In this document: piece by piece, positions 9,530 to 18,277 of the stretch
How positions within the stretch are numbered: the stretch's first letter is position 1
Layout of the letters: every line of letters starts with the position of its first letter
Source: Chitinilyticum aquatile DSM 21506
GTDB taxonomy: Bacteria; Pseudomonadota; Gammaproteobacteria; Burkholderiales; Chitinibacteraceae
DNA: 64,000 bases
Direction: 5' to 3'
Assembly (NCBI RefSeq): GCF_000430805.1
Contig: NZ_KE387259.1
Location: forward strand, 186,001-250,000
The notes under the pieces: model-generated
What the model was told of the DNA's origin: nothing
The model's input: only the letters and a program-made list of their open reading frames with translations
Database searches by the model: none
Position numbers and translations under genes: made by a program

Positions 9530-11575
9530 ATGTCCCGCAAAATCCTCGTCACCTCTGCCCTGCCGTATGCCAACGGCGCGATCCACCTCGGTCACCTGGT
9601 CGAGTACATCCAGACCGACGTCTGGGTGCGCTTCCAGAAAATGCGCGGCCACACCTGTCACTACGTGTGCGCCGACGACACCCACGGCACGCCGATCATG
9701 CTGCGCGCCGAGAAGGAAGGCATCACGCCCGAAGCACTGATCGAGCGCGTGCACGGCGAGCATCTGCGCGACTTCACCGGCTTCCACGTGGCGTTCGACA
9801 ACTATTACAGCACCAACAGTGCAGAAAACCGCCACTTTGCCTACGACATCTACGGCAAGCTGAAAGCCAATGGCAAGATCGTCAGCCGCACCATTTCGCA
9901 GCTGTACGACCCGGTGAAGAACATGTTCCTGCCGGACCGCTTCGTGAAGGGCGAATGCCCGAAGTGTGGTGCGAAAGATCAATATGGCGACAACTGTGAA
10001 AGCTGCGGCACCACCTACGCCCCGACCGATCTGAAGAACCCCTACTCGGCCGTGTCCGGCGCCACGCCGGAGCTGCGCGATTCCGAGCACTTCTTCTTCA
10101 AACTCGGCGACTGTGAAGACTTCCTGAAAAACTGGACCACGACTGAGGGCAAGCTGCAGGCCGAAGCATCGAACAAGATGCAGGAATGGTTCGAGGCCGG
10201 TTTGAGTGACTGGGACATCTCGCGCGACGCGCCCTACTTCGGCTTTGAAATACCCGATGCACCGGGCAAGTATTTCTATGTCTGGCTGGATGCGCCGGTC
10301 GGCTACATGGCCAGCCACAAGAACCTGTGCGACCGGCTTGGCATCGATTTCGACAGCTACTGGAACAAGGACAGCGACGCCGAGCTCTACCACTTCATCG
10401 GCAAGGACATTCTGTATTTCCACGCGCTGTTCTGGCCGGCGATGCTGGAGTTCTCCGGCTACCGCACGCCGACCGCGATCAACGCCCACGGCTTTTTGAC
10501 GGTCGATGGTGCCAAGATGAGCAAGTCGCGCGGCACCTTCATCACCGCCGAATCCTATCTGCGCCACCTGAACCCGGAATGGCTGCGTTACTACTTCGCC
10601 GCCAAGCTGTCCAACACGGTGGAAGACATCGACCTGAATCTGGAAGACTTCAGCGCACGCGTGAATTCGGACCTGATCGGCAAGTACGTCAATATCGCCA
10701 GCCGCGCCGCTGGCTTTATCAGCAAGCGTTTCGGTGGCGAACTGAGTGAAATGCGTGGTCTTGGCATTGACGCCTCATACATTGCGTATCACGGACTTCT
10801 TCATAATTTGCGGAGCAAGTCGGAGGCAATTGCATCACTCTATGATGCACGACTTTATGCACAAGCCATTCGGGAAATTATGGCTCTCGCAGATCAAATT
10901 AATCAGTTCGTTGACCAGCAAAAGCCTTGGGAACTAGCAAAACAAGAAGGGAAAGACACCGAGCTTCATTATGTGTGCAGCGTGTTGATCAACGCCTTCC
11001 GCATCCTCACCATTTACCTGAAGCCGGTGCTGCCCAAACTGGCGCAGGACGTGGAAGCCTTCCTGAATGTCGCGCCGCTGCAATGGGCCGACGCGCAGAA
11101 CCTGCTGCTGGCGCACTGCATCAATCCGTACAACCACCTGATGACCCGCATCGACCCCAAGCAGATCGAAGCCATGGTAGAAGAAAACAAGCAAAGCCTC
11201 GCACCAGTTGTCGAAGCGCCGAAACTCGATTACGAGGTGCCGCCGATTGCGGAGACCATCAGCATCGACGACTTCATGAAGATCGACCTGCGCGTCGCGC
11301 GCATCGTCGAGGCCAAGGCCGTCGAAGGTGCCGACAAGCTGGTGTCGCTGACACTCGACATCGGCACAGAAACCCGCCATGTGTTCGCCGGCATCAAGTC
11401 CGCCTACAAGCCGGAAGACCTGCAGGGGCGGCTCACCGTGATGGTCGCGAATCTGGCACCGCGCAAGATGAAGTTCGGCATGTCCGAAGGCATGGTGCTG
11501 GCCGCTGGCGGTGATGGTGGCCTCTACATCCTCAACCCCGATTCCGGTGCCAAGCCGGGCATGCGGATCAAGTAA
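9530..11575 (+). CDS. metG: Methionyl-tRNA synthetase
   Basis: 681 aa; charges tRNA-Met. The class I motifs are HLGH (residues 19-22) and KMSKS (near 329). A knuckle with two CxxC pairs (CPKCG...CESCG, near 143-160) binds zinc. The C-terminal 105 residues are the Trbp111/EMAP-like tRNA-binding and dimerisation domain ([12 protein letters not shown]). The stretch about 10,745-10,965 uses A/T-ending codons unlike the rest of the gene while the frame stays intact; this suggests a recombined patch. The SD is poor, but ATG at 9530 gives the conserved N terminus. Confidence 0.97.
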   Translation: MSRKILVTSALPYANGAIHLGHLVEYIQTDVWVRFQKMRGHTCHYVCADDTHGTPIMLRAEKEGITPEALIERVHGEHLRDFTGFHVAFDNYYSTNSAENRHFAYDIYGKLKANGKIVSRTISQLYDPVKNMFLPDRFVKGECPKCGAKDQYGDNCESCGTTYAPTDLKNPYSAVSGATPELRDSEHFFFKLGDCEDFLKNWTTTEGKLQAEASNKMQEWFEAGLSDWDISRDAPYFGFEIPDAPGKYFYVWLDAPVGYMASHKNLCDRLGIDFDSYWNKDSDAELYHFIGKDILYFHALFWPAMLEFSGYRTPTAINAHGFLTVDGAKMSKSRGTFITAESYLRHLNPEWLRYYFAAKLSNTVEDIDLNLEDFSARVNSDLIGKYVNIASRAAGFISKRFGGELSEMRGLGIDASYIAYHGLLHNLRSKSEAIASLYDARLYAQAIREIMALADQINQFVDQQKPWELAKQEGKDTELHYVCSVLINAFRILTIYLKPVLPKLAQDVEAFLNVAPLQWADAQNLLLAHCINPYNHLMTRIDPKQIEAMVEENKQSLAPVVEAPKLDYEVPPIAETISIDDFMKIDLRVARIVEAKAVEGADKLVSLTLDIGTETRHVFAGIKSAYKPEDLQGRLTVMVANLAPRKMKFGMSEGMVLAAGGDGGLYILNPDSGAKPGMRIK

Positions 11576-11584
11576 CGACCATGG

Positions 11585-11631
11585 GTATTACCCTGCAGCC
11601 TTTGCGTGCATTTGGCTGCAGGGCAATACCC
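11585..11631. repeat. 47-bp palindromic repeat, copy 4 (terminator-like)
   Basis: The left arm GTATTACCCTGCAGCC and the right arm GGCTGCAGGGCAATAC pair at 15 of 16 positions; this is the best-paired copy. It starts 10 bases after the metG stop and is followed by CTTTTCTTTT, so here it could serve as an intrinsic terminator before sua5. Confidence 0.85.
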
Positions 11632-11650
11632 TTTTCTTTTGGATTCAGCC

Positions 11651-12628
11651 ATGTCCACATCCAGCACTTCACTCGACCAGGCTCTCGCGCTGTTGCGCGC
11701 GGGCGAGCTCGTCGGCATTCCGACCGAGACGGTGTACGGGCTGGCTGCGGACGCGGGCAACCCGGAAGCCATTGCCAAAATCTTTGCCGCGAAAGGTCGC
11801 CCGGCTGACCACCCGGTGATCGTACATATTGCGGGTGCTGAACAACTGGCCGACTGGGCGACCGACATTCCCGCTGCAGCGTGGCAACTGGCGGAAGCGT
11901 TCTGGCCTGGCCCGCTGACGCTGATCCTGCCGCGCAAAGCCTCCACCCCGCTGGCGGTGACCGGCGGGCAGGATTCGGTTGGCGTGCGCGCGCCGGCACA
12001 CCCGTTGACGCACGAACTTTTAAAACAGTTCCGTGGCGGCTTGGCCGCGCCTTCGGCCAACCAGTTCGGCCACGTCAGCCCGACCACGGCACAACACGTG
12101 CGCGATGAATTCGATACCGCCACGCTGCAACTGGTGCTGGACGGCGGGCCGTGCGAAGTCGGCGTGGAATCGACCATTGTCAGCCTGATTGGCGCCCCCA
12201 AGCTGCTGCGCCCCGGCGGCGTGCCGCGCGAGGCCATCGAAACCCTACTGGGTATCGAGCTGGAGCACCATCAATCCGCCAGCTCCGCCAAGATACGCGC
12301 CTCGGGCCTGCTCGACAGCCACTACTCGCCGCGCACACCGCTGCTGACTGGTGCGCTCGATGTACTGCGCGCCGAAGCCGGTGAACGCGTGGAAGCTGGC
12401 CAGAAAGTGCTGCTGCTGTCCTTTGCCGGCACGGCACCACAAGGCGTGAGCGCCGCCGTGCTGCCCGACGATCCGGAACAGTTTGCCCGCGACATCTACG
12501 CCACGCTGCGCCATTACGACCGCAAGGGCTTTGCCGCGCTGCTGCTGGAAAACCCGCCGCAGTCCCCCGCCTGGCTGGCGGTGAACGACCGTCTGCGCCG
12601 CGCGGCACATCAGAAGCTCGGCGGCTGA
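11651..12628 (+). CDS. sua5: L-threonylcarbamoyladenylate synthase, long Sua5 form
   Basis: 325 aa. It makes threonylcarbamoyl-AMP for t6A37 of tRNA. The YrdC domain fills the first about 200 residues (PTETVYGLAADA, KGRP, SANQFGHVSPT, ESTIVS). A C-terminal Sua5 domain follows (SGLLDSHYSPRTPL onward), so this is Sua5 rather than short TsaC. ATG at 11651 is chosen because the family motif LRAGELVGIPTETVYGL starts about 15 residues in; the upstream part of the frame covers the repeat. Confidence 0.93.
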   Translation: MSTSSTSLDQALALLRAGELVGIPTETVYGLAADAGNPEAIAKIFAAKGRPADHPVIVHIAGAEQLADWATDIPAAAWQLAEAFWPGPLTLILPRKASTPLAVTGGQDSVGVRAPAHPLTHELLKQFRGGLAAPSANQFGHVSPTTAQHVRDEFDTATLQLVLDGGPCEVGVESTIVSLIGAPKLLRPGGVPREAIETLLGIELEHHQSASSAKIRASGLLDSHYSPRTPLLTGALDVLRAEAGERVEAGQKVLLLSFAGTAPQGVSAAVLPDDPEQFARDIYATLRHYDRKGFAALLLENPPQSPAWLAVNDRLRRAAHQKLGG

Positions 12629-12755
12629 TCTTCGGCGGCTGATCTTCATCAGCACGCCATCTACCGGTTTCCCACCACCATTGGGGCGATGCCTGATTGG
12701 CATTCGCTCCATTGTGCGCAATGCTGGATGTAAGCATTCAACTTACAGGCCAGCC

Positions 12756-13304
12756 ATGCGCGCCCGCCATTCCGGCTTCACGCTGATCGAGATGATGATA
12801 ACCGTGGGGATTCTCGGCATCGTTCTGGCAATTGCCGTACCGAACCTCTCGGCTTTCGTCGCGCGCACGCACCTGAAAGGCGTCGCCGACAACCTGGCGC
12901 AGGATCTGGTCTTCGCCCGCAGCGAAGCCGCGCGGCAGAACAAGTCCGTGCGTCTGACGCTGCAGGGCGGCACGTCGAGTTGCTATGGCCTGAGCATCAA
13001 AGCCACCCATTGCGACTGTGCGGTCAGCGATACCGGCAGCAGCAGTTATTGCGAGCTGCGACGGGCGGGTGAATTTCCCGCGGGCATTACGCTCGCCGGG
13101 GTCGACAATGCCTTCGACCAGCTGATTTTCGACTCCGCGCGCGGCCTGCCCGTCAGCAGCAGCCATGCCACGCTGAGCAGCAATCAGGAAGTGCAGATCA
13201 ACGGCCGCGACAACCGGCAGCTGATCGTAAAGATGAGTGTGCTTGGCAGCGTCTGCATCTATGCCCCCGGCAAAAATACAGCGGGGTATCCAAATGCATG
13301 CTAA
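12756..13304 (+). CDS. FimT/GspH-type minor pilin
   Basis: 182 aa. A short basic leader (MRARHSG) is followed by the type IV prepilin site G/FTLIEMMITVGILGIVLAIAVPN with conserved E5. The soluble part matches the FimT/GspH pseudopilin fold, with several Cys. It would be processed by PilD and prime the pilus. It is first of four minor pilin genes; the next gene overlaps its end by 11 bp. The ATG at 12756 places the processing site correctly. Confidence 0.9.
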   Translation: MRARHSGFTLIEMMITVGILGIVLAIAVPNLSAFVARTHLKGVADNLAQDLVFARSEAARQNKSVRLTLQGGTSSCYGLSIKATHCDCAVSDTGSSSYCELRRAGEFPAGITLAGVDNAFDQLIFDSARGLPVSSSHATLSSNQEVQINGRDNRQLIVKMSVLGSVCIYAPGKNTAGYPNAC

Positions 13305-13332
13305 ATCTCGCAATGGTCACAGCCATATACCC
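13286..13332. repeat. 47-bp palindromic repeat, copy 5, inside the fimT/pilW junction
   Basis: Starts GTATCCAAATGCATGC and ends GTCACAGCCATATACCC. Unlike the other copies it is coding: it supplies the last six codons and stop of fimT and the start plus most of the leader peptide of pilW. The length is again exactly 47 bp. Confidence 0.6.
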
Positions 13333-13929
13333 ATAAAGAATGGATTCACCCTGATCGAAATCCTGGTGGCACTCGCCATCGGCCTGCTGGTGATCGGCGC
13401 AGCGTATTCCTACTTCATCAGTACGCTGCGCACCAGCAATGCACTGGTGGCACAAAGCCGCCTGCAACAGGAAATCCGCTCGGCCGCCGACCTGATGCAG
13501 CGCGACCTGCGCCGGGCCGGCTATGTGCCCAATGGCGATACCACGAATGCGACGCTGGTCAATACGATCTGGATCGGCAAGACCGCCAGCAGCCTGCCCA
13601 ATGACAACTGTGTCATCTACCGCTATGTCGATGAGCGCGGTGCGCTGCGCAATGGCGGTTTTCTGCTGGGCCCGGACGGGCGGCTGTACATGAAGAATGC
13701 CGGAAGCAGCAACACCTGCCAGATCAGCAGTGACTGGATCGCCATCAGCGCCAGCAACTTCACGACGGTCAGCCGTTTCACGGTGGTCTACACCGGCGGC
13801 CCTCGCCCGCGCCTTGCCATCGGCCTGACGGGCACGCTGCAGAACGACAGCAAGGTCAGCTTCCCGCTTGACCAGACCATTACCCTGTTCAATGCGCCCG
13901 CCAAGGGTGCGGCCACCACCGGCAGCTGA
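13294..13929 (+). CDS. pilW: PilW-like minor pilin
   Basis: 211 aa. An unusually long leader of about 15 residues (MHAKSRNGHSHIPIKN) precedes the prepilin site G/FTLIEILVALAIGLLVIGAAYSYF. The rest matches PilW-type assembly proteins (RSAADLMQRDLRRAGY). The start overlaps the end of fimT, so the two genes are likely translationally coupled. Much of the leader is encoded by a 47-bp repeat copy, which may explain its odd composition. Confidence 0.85.
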   Translation: MHAKSRNGHSHIPIKNGFTLIEILVALAIGLLVIGAAYSYFISTLRTSNALVAQSRLQQEIRSAADLMQRDLRRAGYVPNGDTTNATLVNTIWIGKTASSLPNDNCVIYRYVDERGALRNGGFLLGPDGRLYMKNAGSSNTCQISSDWIAISASNFTTVSRFTVVYTGGPRPRLAIGLTGTLQNDSKVSFPLDQTITLFNAPAKGAATTGS

Positions 13930-13930
13930 C

Positions 13931-15166
13931 ATGAAAGCGCACCTTCATCCCCGTCACGCGCTGCACCGGCAGCAAGGCCTCGCCACCCTGCTGGTGGCCG
14001 TCGTCATGCTGATCGTGCTGGCCTTCATCACGCTTTACAGCAACCGTGCAGTCTTCATCGAGCAGCGCACCACCACCAACCAGTACAAGCGCACGCTGGC
14101 GCTTGAGGCGGCCCAGTCGGGCATTGACGGCTTTCTGGGAACGCTGGGCGGCACGGACACCGCCCAGAACTTCCAGAAGTACTTCCAGAAATCTGGCGGG
14201 GACTGGCAACTGAAGAACAATTATGACAACTCGGCCAAGCTGAACACAGCCGGTTATCTCAACACCAGCAATGCAGCCTACAACCACGACTTTACGCTCT
14301 CCGGCCTGCGGCAAGCCGCCAGTGGCACGCTCCCCCTCCCCCTGACCGAGGCGGGAGCCAACATCGCGGGGTTTGCGCAGACTTACGAAATCTACCTGGC
14401 TGTGCTCGGCACCAACCGCTTCCGCATGATCGGCCGTGGCTGTGCGGACAGTTGCGACTACTCAGAGGCGTTCGTGATGATCGATTTTTCGATATCGGGC
14501 GGGGCCATCTGCCCGCTGGACATCAACGGCGCGCTGACCGTCCAGAACAATGCCAGCATTCACGGCATAACCAATGGCGTGAACGGCTTCACCTGTGGCA
14601 TCAGCGTCGGCAGCATCGCGGGAACCACCGGTGATGTCGCGGGCTGCAAAGTCGGTAACTGTTCGTCGTCCGACAAATACGACCCACCCTACGAGGTGTC
14701 GGGAACGGTGGACAAGAATGCGCACTTCCAGAAATATTTCAGTGCCACACCAGCCGCCATCAAGGGCAGCAGCAGCACCTGCGTGATCAGCGGCAACGCC
14801 ACACCTGCGACCATTACCAGCCAGTGCAGCGGCAAGAATCAGGTCTGGATCACCGGCAACCTGACGGTCAGCAGTGCCACCGGCTGGCTCGGCGTGATTG
14901 CTGCTCCGGGGCAAACCCTGATCGTGGAGGGCAATCTGTCGCTCGGCAACACCCTGCAGATGATGGGTTTCCTCTACGTATTCGGCAACACCGCCGCGCC
15001 ATCGAGTGCGACTGGCGCATTCCATATCATCGGCGGAGCGGCATTTGCCGGAGATGTGACCGGCAACCTTTCCTTCAATGTAACTGCCGATACGGCCTAT
15101 TCGAAGATTCCGAGCGGCGGCAGTGCAAAACCGGCCGCCAGCGCCGGTTCGTGGAGGGATTTCTGA
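13931..15166 (+). CDS. pilX: PilX-like pilus assembly protein with a beta-rich C-terminal region
   Basis: 411 aa, long for a PilX. The N terminus has the PilX_N pattern (QQGLATLLVAVVMLIVLAFITLYS, then EQRTTTNQYKRTLALEAAQSGI). The C-terminal half is rich in short repeats of G, N, T, V and I (INGALTVQNNASIHG, ITGNLTVSS, VEGNLSLGNTLQMMG), suggesting a beta-helix or bactofilin-like fold. Four or more Cys could form disulphides. Begins 1 base after the pilW stop and shares the TGATG junction with pilV. Confidence 0.8.
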   Translation: MKAHLHPRHALHRQQGLATLLVAVVMLIVLAFITLYSNRAVFIEQRTTTNQYKRTLALEAAQSGIDGFLGTLGGTDTAQNFQKYFQKSGGDWQLKNNYDNSAKLNTAGYLNTSNAAYNHDFTLSGLRQAASGTLPLPLTEAGANIAGFAQTYEIYLAVLGTNRFRMIGRGCADSCDYSEAFVMIDFSISGGAICPLDINGALTVQNNASIHGITNGVNGFTCGISVGSIAGTTGDVAGCKVGNCSSSDKYDPPYEVSGTVDKNAHFQKYFSATPAAIKGSSSTCVISGNATPATITSQCSGKNQVWITGNLTVSSATGWLGVIAAPGQTLIVEGNLSLGNTLQMMGFLYVFGNTAAPSSATGAFHIIGGAAFAGDVTGNLSFNVTADTAYSKIPSGGSAKPAASAGSWRDF

Positions 15167-15750
15167 TGCCGGCCCGCCAGACCCAGCGCGGCATCAGCCT
15201 CATTGAGGTAATGATCGCGGTGGCCATTCTCGCCGTCGGGCTGATGATCCTTTCCCGCTTTACCGGCACGCTCTATCGCGATGTGGCCTATAGCGCGGAT
15301 CGCTCCAGGGCCCAGGCCATGGCGCAACAAAAAATCGACGAGTTGCGCGCTACCGGCGTCAGCAGCCTTGCCAATGGCGCGGATGGCGCTGCGGACTGCA
15401 GCACGTCGACATTCCGCCGTTACTGGCGCGTCGCGACCCCGGCCAATCCGCCGGGCGTGCGTGCGGTATCCATGAATGTCTGCTGGACGGACAGCCGGGG
15501 CCAGGCCCAGATCCTTGCGATCAGTACCTATATCGGCACCGGCGCGGCGGCACCGACAACGGCGCCGACGGTCTCCCCCAGCACAGCGCCCTCGGCGACG
15601 CCAACGCCGGCCTACCCCGCCTGGCAGGCCAATACGGCATATCCACAGGGAAGCATCGTCTCCTACAACGGCGCGAATTACCGGGCCGATTACCCCATAC
15701 CGGCTTCCGGCACGGCACCGGATGGCTGGAACTGGTGGAGCAAACTCTGA
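15166..15750 (+). CDS. pilV: PilV-type minor pilin fused to a CBM5/12-like chitin-binding domain
   Basis: 194 aa. Residues 1-125 are a minor pilin: leader MPARQTQRG, then ISLIEVMIAVAILAVGLMILSRF, and a PilV/GspI-like body. Residues 127-150 are a Pro/Thr/Ser/Ala linker of the kind joining chitinase modules. Residues 151-194 match a carbohydrate-binding module of family 5/12: W153, AY..G..VSYNG..Y.A, and a final WNWWSKL. Such modules bind chitin. The start shares bases with the pilX stop (TGATG). A pilin with a built-in CBM is unusual and suggests chitin attachment; the binding role is inferred. Confidence 0.85.
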   Translation: MPARQTQRGISLIEVMIAVAILAVGLMILSRFTGTLYRDVAYSADRSRAQAMAQQKIDELRATGVSSLANGADGAADCSTSTFRRYWRVATPANPPGVRAVSMNVCWTDSRGQAQILAISTYIGTGAAAPTTAPTVSPSTAPSATPTPAYPAWQANTAYPQGSIVSYNGANYRADYPIPASGTAPDGWNWWSKL

Positions 15751-15797
15751 GCCGCTGACGGGCGGCCCGGTCAATGGTAAGAATCGTCACACCCTTG

Positions 15798-15832
15798 ACC
15801 CGAAAACCCGCTAACATAGCGCGTTTTTCGGG
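15798..15832 (+). terminator. Terminator-like hairpin after the minor pilin operon
   Basis: CCCGAAAACCCGCTA pairs with TAGCGCGTTTTTCGGG with one bulge and a tiny loop. It lies about 50 bases after the pilV stop and before the decarboxylase gene. Confidence 0.55.
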
Positions 15833-15924
15833 ACGTCCAAGGCCGGTAACAGCCCGCGCTCATGCAGGTTGCCAGAGGTACCGCGCTCCCTTTCCACCCC
15901 AACATGTCTGGAAAGGACACGCCA

Positions 15925-18189
15925 ATGCGTTTTTACTTCCCCCTCGTCATCATCGACGAAGATTTCCGCTCTGAAAACACCAGCGGCTCCGGCATTCGCG
16001 AGCTGGCTGCGGCCATCGAGGCCGAGGGCATGGATGTGGTCGGCTACACCAGCTACGGTGACCTGACCTCGTTTGCCCAGCAGCAGAGCCGCGCAGCCGG
16101 TTTCATCCTGTCGATCGACGATGAGGAATTTGGTGGCGGATCTCCGGAAGAAACCAAGGATGCGCTAACCCACCTGCGCCACTTTGTCGAGGAAATCCGT
16201 CGCCGCAACCCGGACATTCCGATCTACCTGTATGGTGAAACCCGCACCGCGCGCCACATACCCAATGATGTATTGCGTGAGCTGCACGGCTTCATTCACA
16301 TGCATGAAGATACCCCCGAATTCGTGGCCCGCCACATCATCCGCGAGGCGAAGTCCTACCTCGACGGGCTGGCGCCGCCCTTCTTCCGCGCGCTGACCCA
16401 CTACGCCCAGGACGGCTCCTATTCCTGGCACTGCCCGGGTCACTCCGGCGGCGTGGCCTTCCTGAAATCCCCGGTCGGCCAGATGTTCCACCAGTTCTTC
16501 GGCGAAAACATGCTGCGCGCCGACGTGTGCAATGCGGTGGACGAGCTCGGCCAGCTGCTGGATCACACCGGCCCGGTGGCAGCAAGCGAGCGCAACGCCG
16601 CACGCATCTTCAATGCCGATCACCTGTTCTTCGTCACCAACGGCACGTCGACCTCCAACAAGATCGTGTGGAACTCGACCGTGGCACCGGGTGACATCGT
16701 GGTGGTGGACCGCAATTGCCACAAGTCCATCCTGCACGCGATCATGATGACCGGCGCAGTACCGATCTTCCTGATGCCCACCCGCAACCACTACGGCATC
16801 ATCGGCCCGATCCCGCGCAGCGAATTCGAACCGGAAGCGATCCGCAAGAAAATGCTGGCCAACCCCTTCTGCCGCGAAAAGCTGGCCGAAAACCCCGACA
16901 TCAAGCCGCGCGTGCTGACCATCACGCAGTCGACCTACGACGGCATTCTGTACAACGTCGAGGAAATCAAGGGGCTACTGGACGGTGAAATCGAGACGCT
17001 GCATTTCGACGAAGCCTGGCTGCCGCATGCGGCCTTCCACGACTTCTACGGCGACTATCACGCGATTGGCGAAGACCGCCCGCGCTGCAAGGATTCGATG
17101 ATCTTCTCGACGCAATCCACGCACAAGCTGCTGGCCGGCATTTCGCAGGCCTCGCAGATCCTGGTGCAGGATGCGATCGACAACAAGCTCGACCGCGACA
17201 TCTTCAACGAAGCCTACCTGATGCACACCTCCACCAGCCCGCAATACGCGATCATCGCATCCTGCGATGTGGCGGCGGCAATGATGGAAGCACCGGGCGG
17301 TACCGCGCTGGTGGAAGAATCACTGGCCGAGGCGCTGGAATTCCGCCGTGCGATGCGCAAGGTCGACGAGGAATACGGCCAGGACTGGTGGTTCCGCGTC
17401 TGGGGCCCGGATGACCTCACCGACGAGGGCCTGGATCACCGCGACGCGTGGATGCTGAAGGCCGGCGAAAACTGGCACGGCTTTGGCGATATCGCCGAAG
17501 GCTTCAACCTGCTCGACCCGATCAAGGCAACGATCTTGACCCCGGGGCTGAATGTCGACGGCAACTTTGCCGATAGCGGCATTCCGGCCGCCATCGTGGC
17601 CAAGTATCTGGCCGAGCATGGCGTGGTGATCGAGAAAACCGGCCTGTATTCCTTCTTCATCATGTTCACCATCGGCATCACCAAGGGCCGCTGGAACACC
17701 ATGGTGACTGCATTGCAGCAATTCAAGGACGATTACGACAAGAATGCCCCGCTGTGGCGCATCCTGCCGGAATTCATCGCCCAGTTCCCTCAGTACGAGC
17801 GCGTGGGCCTGCGCGACCTGTGCCAGCAGATTCACGGCATCTACCGCGACAACAACGTTGCCAAGCTGACGACCGAGATGTACCTGTCCGATCTGGTGCC
17901 GGCGATGAAACCGTCCAAGGCCTTTGCCAAAATGGCACACAAGGAAATCGAGCGCGTACCGCTGGACGAACTGGAAGGCCGCGTCACCGCCGTGATGCTG
18001 ACGCCCTACCCGCCGGGCATTCCGCTGCTGGTACCGGGAGAAGTGTTCAACAAGACCATCGTTGACTATCTGAAATTCGTCCGCGAGTTCAATGGTCGTT
18101 TCCCGGGCTTCGAGACATACACTCATGGCCTTGTGGCGGAGGACCACCCCGGTGGCAAGTGCTACTTTGTTGATTGTGTCGCCAATTGA
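15925..18189 (+). CDS. Orn/Lys/Arg decarboxylase family (AdiA/LdcI type)
   Basis: 754 aa, close to the size of E. coli AdiA (755). An N-terminal response-regulator-like wing domain (about 1-130) precedes the large PLP domain. The PLP lysine is near residue 401 in STQSTHKLLAGISQAS; other family landmarks are WHCPGHSGGVAF, DRNCHKS and LHFDEAW. Decarboxylates a basic amino acid to a polyamine (agmatine, cadaverine or putrescine). Sequence resembles arginine and lysine enzymes alike, so the substrate is left open. ATG at 15925 follows GGAAAGGACACGCC, a good SD; an in-frame ATG lies at 15904. Confidence 0.92.
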   Translation: MRFYFPLVIIDEDFRSENTSGSGIRELAAAIEAEGMDVVGYTSYGDLTSFAQQQSRAAGFILSIDDEEFGGGSPEETKDALTHLRHFVEEIRRRNPDIPIYLYGETRTARHIPNDVLRELHGFIHMHEDTPEFVARHIIREAKSYLDGLAPPFFRALTHYAQDGSYSWHCPGHSGGVAFLKSPVGQMFHQFFGENMLRADVCNAVDELGQLLDHTGPVAASERNAARIFNADHLFFVTNGTSTSNKIVWNSTVAPGDIVVVDRNCHKSILHAIMMTGAVPIFLMPTRNHYGIIGPIPRSEFEPEAIRKKMLANPFCREKLAENPDIKPRVLTITQSTYDGILYNVEEIKGLLDGEIETLHFDEAWLPHAAFHDFYGDYHAIGEDRPRCKDSMIFSTQSTHKLLAGISQASQILVQDAIDNKLDRDIFNEAYLMHTSTSPQYAIIASCDVAAAMMEAPGGTALVEESLAEALEFRRAMRKVDEEYGQDWWFRVWGPDDLTDEGLDHRDAWMLKAGENWHGFGDIAEGFNLLDPIKATILTPGLNVDGNFADSGIPAAIVAKYLAEHGVVIEKTGLYSFFIMFTIGITKGRWNTMVTALQQFKDDYDKNAPLWRILPEFIAQFPQYERVGLRDLCQQIHGIYRDNNVAKLTTEMYLSDLVPAMKPSKAFAKMAHKEIERVPLDELEGRVTAVMLTPYPPGIPLLVPGEVFNKTIVDYLKFVREFNGRFPGFETYTHGLVAEDHPGGKCYFVDCVAN

Positions 18190-18205
18190 TACACAGCAGT
18201 AACAG

Positions 18206-18238
18206 AAACGGCCCGGCAAGTTTGTCCGGGCCGTTTTC
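18206..18238 (+). terminator. Rho-independent terminator after the decarboxylase
   Basis: AAACGGCCCGG (from 18207) and CCGGGCCGTTTT form a strong GC stem, followed by TTTTCCTTCT. It lies 16 bases after the stop. Confidence 0.85.
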
Positions 18239-18242
18239 CTTC

Positions 18243-18248
18243 TATAAT
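18243..18248 (+). promoter_or_regulatory. Putative -10 box for the TPR-GGDEF gene pair
   Basis: TATAAT lies 30 bases before the start of the first TPR-GGDEF gene and just after the terminator of the previous gene. No clear -35 box was found. Confidence 0.4.
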
Positions 18249-18277
18249 CGGCAAGTACCGATCACGGATTTTCCTGC

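Noticed and set aside
9404-10567. 387-codon minus-strand frame opposite metG
   Set aside because: Shadow in a GC-rich gene; the metG frame has all synthetase motifs.
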